NCBI RefSeq assembly: GCF_003585935.1
Contig: NZ_NRJG01000068.1
Location: forward strand, 1 to 36,755
Direction: 5' to 3'
DNA length: 36,755 nt
Source of the DNA: Psittacicella hinzii
GTDB lineage: Bacteria; Pseudomonadota; Gammaproteobacteria; Enterobacterales; Psittacicellaceae
Shown here: one piece after another, positions 33,501 through 36,755 of the stretch
How positions within the stretch are numbered: the stretch's first letter is position 1
Layout: the number at the start of each line of letters is the position of its first letter
Notes under the pieces: generated by a model
The model's database searches: none
The model's input: the letters and a program-made list of their open reading frames with translations, nothing else
What the model was told of the DNA's origin: nothing
Program-made: the position numbers and the translations under genes

Positions 33501-36500
33501 ATGACAAAACACTTATTTATTTTGCCCACTGCTGCTAGTGTACAAATCGCAAGAATTCTTTTAGCGTCAGAACAGTTAGACCCGACGCAAGTATATGTGC
33601 TGTATGCGCCAGAAGTACAAGCACAAGTAGCTACTTTACCTCTAGAAAATACTCAAGTAGCTTCACTAGAAAATTACTTACCAGCTTTTAAAGCCCTGCA
33701 ACAAGCAGAGCAATTTAATATTAGTTTATATTTTGCTTATGTAACTAATTATTACCAGTTTATTGCTAATTTCTTAAATGGACAGACCACAAACGCACAA
33801 GAGCTAAGTGCAAATAGTTTAACCTTAGCTGACTTTACGCTCTATGTACCATTTTTAGATCAGATTTATACTCAAGTAGTAGCAAATCACCCAGCATGTA
33901 AACATTTACATCTATTCGAAGCTGGTGCTTATGCTTATCAAGGAGATAAAACTCCTCTTGCTCCGAGTTTAGTTCTCGAGTTTGCTGAGTTTTATCAAGA
34001 TTACCCTCATGCTACTTATGTTAATACGGGTATTCCTCCATTTACAGTTTGTCGTCCTGTTGATATAGCAGGTTTAGTAAACCAACGCGTAGGTTGGCAT
34101 GGCAATCCGGTAGTCTATCACCGCTATAATCAAACCGCTTTCTATTGGGTAGCTAGTCCTATTTGGCAAAATCACATTACTGAATTAAGAACCTTTACCC
34201 AAGAGCAAGTAAGCGAACAACCGGTTTTAGGTAGTTTATTAGCGATTATTAGTCGTCTAACAAATTCAGAGATTACGACGACAGCCTATCATCGTGATAA
34301 TTTACCTTACCACTTATGGAGCTTTGATGCCTTTAGTATTAATGCTTTAAGTGATGAGCATTTACAAGCATATTTAACGCTGAATTTAAATGCGCTTACA
34401 GCCGCGAAAATTCCTGCGCTAATTATTCGTTTAGAGCAAGAAATCAGTACTACCAAACAAGAGATTATTCGTCAAGCGCTAGTTGAAAGTAAGTTAGTTA
34501 CTTATGAATTACCAGCACAAGTTAATCTTCTTGCAGATTTCTTAAACTTACCAAGCCAAGCACTAGTAGTGCATGGTTTATGTAGTCCAGATCTTATTGC
34601 CGCAGCTCTTAGTCAACAAACCGCAAACTGTCAATTATTACAAACCGTAGGCTTTGCAGAGTTTCAAGAGTTTTTAGCGAGCTTAAATTATGATTTCTTA
34701 CATCTGTTAAATGCAATAAAACAACTGCTTAATGATGATTTAAATGCAGAAGATCGTGCGCAATTACTAGTAATTGCAAGCGAAGAGAAGTTTATTAACT
34801 CACCATTTGCGCGCCTAGTATATGAGTTCATTCGTTATTACGATGAACAAAATATGCGTCAGGGCTCGAAGATCCTTGCCGGACGTAAGGATAATAAACC
34901 TTACAAGTTAGATACACCTTTTCCAGCAACAGATCAGATCCCAAGTGAGCTTTTTGCTGAACTAGGAAGACGAGCTTATGCATTAAAACATGCTCCAGCT
35001 AATCCGCTTAAACACTTAGTGGAACAAGAAGTTGCGAAGCAAGCGCAACAAGTTAACTTAGCAGCTAAGGAAGTTACTAATAATGTTGATGGACAAGATC
35101 TTGCTGCGAGTATTGCTCCTAGTAACGCGGCTGCTAAAACTGCGATACCTCAACAAACTATTCAAGTAGCTAAAAAAGCGATTAAAGCGCAAGCAACCAC
35201 ACCTCAAGCACCGCAAGAGAATAGCCAAGCTAAAGAGCAAGGAGCAATTGCGCAAAGTACCTCTGCGATTGCCTGCGATCAAGAAGCTGCTAAAAATACT
35301 TCTCAAGAAGCAACTCATCCTACTCAAGAAGCTGCTCAAGAGGCAAGCTCGCAAAGTGCAAGCTCGTCTTCTGAAAATGCGAATGCTAATGCTAGTCAAG
35401 ACTACACTAAAGCCAACTCTTTACACTTAACGGCACAACAACGTCGTGAACAAGCCATTGCTCTCCGTCAAGCTAAAGAAAAAGCTTTACAAGGTACGGC
35501 TTCTGATTTAGCGGTATTAGCACAAGCGCAACAAATGGTTGTAAGCTCTAAAGAAGGCAAGAACGGTTTAGATAAATATCAACGTGAAGTTGCATTACCT
35601 GAAGCCTCTGCGCCAACCGTTAGTTATGAGCTAGCTAAAGCTAATATTGAGAAAAATAATCAGCAACTTAAGCAACAAACTTATAATCCGTTTTTTGCTG
35701 GTTATCGAAGTAATGAAACGCTTGCTTTTAAAATGGATTTTTGGCAAAAATTCATTTTCCACCAACAAGCATTGTTACAAGAGTTTAGTGCGAAGCAAGA
35801 GATTACTGCTTATGCTCAAGCTTGTGTGCCTAATCAAAGCGTAATGGAGTTTACAGGTGCAAGCTTAGTAGCTAATCTGCCTAATGAACAGACTTATGCT
35901 CTTGATTTAGGGGGATCTTTAACCTATAGCTTACAAGCTGTTAAACTTGGGAAACAAAAACTCAAACATATCTTTATTATCACTAATCATCAGAGTTACC
36001 ATTTACTTAATCTATACGTAAAACACTTCAATTTAAGTGTGGAACAAGTGATGATTGTAAATCTCTTAGATGAAGAAGATAAGCAAGTTTGTATTTACGG
36101 TAACTTATATCGCCAGTTAGATTTAACGCCATATCAAGAACGCATTATGCAGCTGCAAGACTTTAACCTTGCCCAACATTTAGAAGTTGGACACGAGTTA
36201 ATAACGCGTATTCTTGCTGAAGTTGGTTTTAATCACTTCCAGATATATGTACCAACCTTAGATCTAAGTGTGCTCTTTGCAGGTTTAGCGCATCCTCTAT
36301 GTTATGCGATTAATCTGTTACATAATAGTGAGGTGGCTGCTTATACTGAAGATTTTGGACAAGCACGTGTGAAAAACTTAATGCAACAAATCCAAAAAGT
36401 TTATCCACATCTGGTGTTAAAAGATAATCTTCTAACACGTGACAAACTAATCGACAATATTTACTTTATTGACAAAGCTGTAGATGAAGATAAATATCAC

Positions 36501-36614
36501 AGTCGACCAGTTAATAAAACACGTTATCGTATGCCTGAAATGACGGCTAAATCTGAAGATAAAGATGTAGCTGAGCAAAAAGATACAGCAGAAGCTAAAG
36601 ACACAGTCGAGTAA
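33501..36614 (+). CDS. large protein with a duplicated GT-B/sialyltransferase-like module, probably envelope-related
   Basis: 1037 residues from the ATG at 33501; an in-frame TTG lies 4 codons earlier, and MTKHLFILPTAAS looks like a natural start of a Rossmann lobe. I do not recognise the family firmly. The N-terminal module (about 1-490) starts with KHLFI and a VYVLYAPEVQ strand and has YVPFLDQIYTQVVANHPAC leading to AYAYQ. A second module (about 822-990) repeats this plan: KHIFIITNHQ, VMIVNLLDEED, YVPTLDLSVLFAGLAHPLC, AAYTED. The N-terminal look recalls GT52/polysialyltransferase-type enzymes of LOS and capsule, which is inference only. Residues about 505-660 are an Ala/Gln/Ser/Lys-rich linker. 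There is no signal peptide. The last codons lie in an 18-bp tandem repeat. Confidence 0.65.
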   Translation: MTKHLFILPTAASVQIARILLASEQLDPTQVYVLYAPEVQAQVATLPLENTQVASLENYLPAFKALQQAEQFNISLYFAYVTNYYQFIANFLNGQTTNAQELSANSLTLADFTLYVPFLDQIYTQVVANHPACKHLHLFEAGAYAYQGDKTPLAPSLVLEFAEFYQDYPHATYVNTGIPPFTVCRPVDIAGLVNQRVGWHGNPVVYHRYNQTAFYWVASPIWQNHITELRTFTQEQVSEQPVLGSLLAIISRLTNSEITTTAYHRDNLPYHLWSFDAFSINALSDEHLQAYLTLNLNALTAAKIPALIIRLEQEISTTKQEIIRQALVESKLVTYELPAQVNLLADFLNLPSQALVVHGLCSPDLIAAALSQQTANCQLLQTVGFAEFQEFLASLNYDFLHLLNAIKQLLNDDLNAEDRAQLLVIASEEKFINSPFARLVYEFIRYYDEQNMRQGSKILAGRKDNKPYKLDTPFPATDQIPSELFAELGRRAYALKHAPANPLKHLVEQEVAKQAQQVNLAAKEVTNNVDGQDLAASIAPSNAAAKTAIPQQTIQVAKKAIKAQATTPQAPQENSQAKEQGAIAQSTSAIACDQEAAKNTSQEATHPTQEAAQEASSQSASSSSENANANASQDYTKANSLHLTAQQRREQAIALRQAKEKALQGTASDLAVLAQAQQMVVSSKEGKNGLDKYQREVALPEASAPTVSYELAKANIEKNNQQLKQQTYNPFFAGYRSNETLAFKMDFWQKFIFHQQALLQEFSAKQEITAYAQACVPNQSVMEFTGASLVANLPNEQTYALDLGGSLTYSLQAVKLGKQKLKHIFIITNHQSYHLLNLYVKHFNLSVEQVMIVNLLDEEDKQVCIYGNLYRQLDLTPYQERIMQLQDFNLAQHLEVGHELITRILAEVGFNHFQIYVPTLDLSVLFAGLAHPLCYAINLLHNSEVAAYTEDFGQARVKNLMQQIQKVYPHLVLKDNLLTRDKLIDNIYFIDKAVDEDKYHSRPVNKTRYRMPEMTAKSEDKDVAEQKDTAEAKDTVE

Positions 36615-36668
36615 AAAGGTACAACTGTGTAAAAAGATACAGCTGTGTAAAATGTAAAAGCTGTTTAA
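36561..36668 (+). repeat. 18-bp tandem repeat, 6 copies, running through the stop codon
   Basis: Units of type AAAGATACAGCTGTGTAA start at 36561, 36579, 36597, 36615, 36633 and 36651. The first three encode the C-terminal KDVAEQ, KDTAEA and KDTVE-stop. In the third to sixth units the last codon is TAA; in the first it is CAA. The gene therefore ends inside the array, and three further in-frame stops follow. Confidence 0.9.
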
Positions 36669-36755
36669 TCTCAAAAGTCAGCACGTAAATGCTTAGCTAA
36701 TCTTAAGTGTATTGTGAAAAAAGTGATACACTACACCCATAAATTAATCCCCGTA
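36669..36755. other. window end, 3' flank
   Basis: No gene. AGTGTAT/ATACACT (about 36706-36731) around an A-rich loop could be a weak hairpin terminator. Confidence 0.3.

Noticed and set aside
36399..36410. Perfect DnaA box TTATCCACA
   Set aside because: A single copy inside a coding region with no cluster or AT-rich unwinding element; chance occurrence.

Overview
The window looks like chromosome from an AT-rich gammaproteobacterium near the Pasteurellales/Enterobacterales. The housekeeping proteins (Adk, RF1, YdfG, PdxY, RluA, Tag, KdsB) resemble enterobacterial and Haemophilus proteins. Lipid A and Kdo genes mark a Gram-negative LPS/LOS maker, and a near-perfect CRP palindrome lies at 128-143. 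I suspect a Psittacicellaceae-like lineage, but the sequence alone does not settle this. I saw no tRNA, rRNA, CRISPR array, insertion sequence or prophage gene.

Layout. 1-2700: an amino-acid-binding protein gene with a long structured leader, preceded by a CRP site and a possible small RNA, then a two-helix membrane peptide gene. 2714-7714 (minus strand): tag, adk, prfA, ydfG and kdsB (fused to a YcaR/Trm112-like domain). kdsB overlaps lpxK (7711-9849) by four bases. 10151-10855: rluA. 11225-17059: a 1944-residue protein with an intact C-terminal GT25 glycosyltransferase domain and degenerate GT25-like copies near its N-terminus. 17914-20197: an Old Yellow Enzyme gene convergent with a secreted Sel1-repeat protein gene. 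21249-24974: a short sirtuin lacking the zinc ribbon, then two tandem orphan hsdS genes; the second is frameshifted at a T7 tract. 25108-29219 (minus): uvrC split into two genes. 29468-31507 (minus): lpxB. 31941-32852: pdxY. 33501-36614: a second very long envelope-type protein with a duplicated module.

Three themes recur. (1) Conserved enzymes carry very large low-complexity insertions at domain boundaries: about 365 residues in LpxK, 275 in LpxB, and 550 plus about 155 in UvrC. In UvrC the insertion coincides with a split into a GIY-YIG/Fe-S half and an RNase H/HhH half, and all catalytic residues I can check are kept. (2) Short-period degenerate tandem repeats (12-23 bp) occur in many spacers and inside these insertions, so local duplication may be what enlarges both. 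(3) Homopolymer and dinucleotide tracts sit at points that decide frame: A6 at the uvrC junction, T7 and (AT)6 in hsdS. Envelope genes (lpxK, kdsB, lpxB and the two giant proteins) are scattered rather than in one locus.

The strongest candidates for something new are the split uvrC with its slippage-prone junction, the giant multi-GT25 protein, and the tandem hsdS pair.
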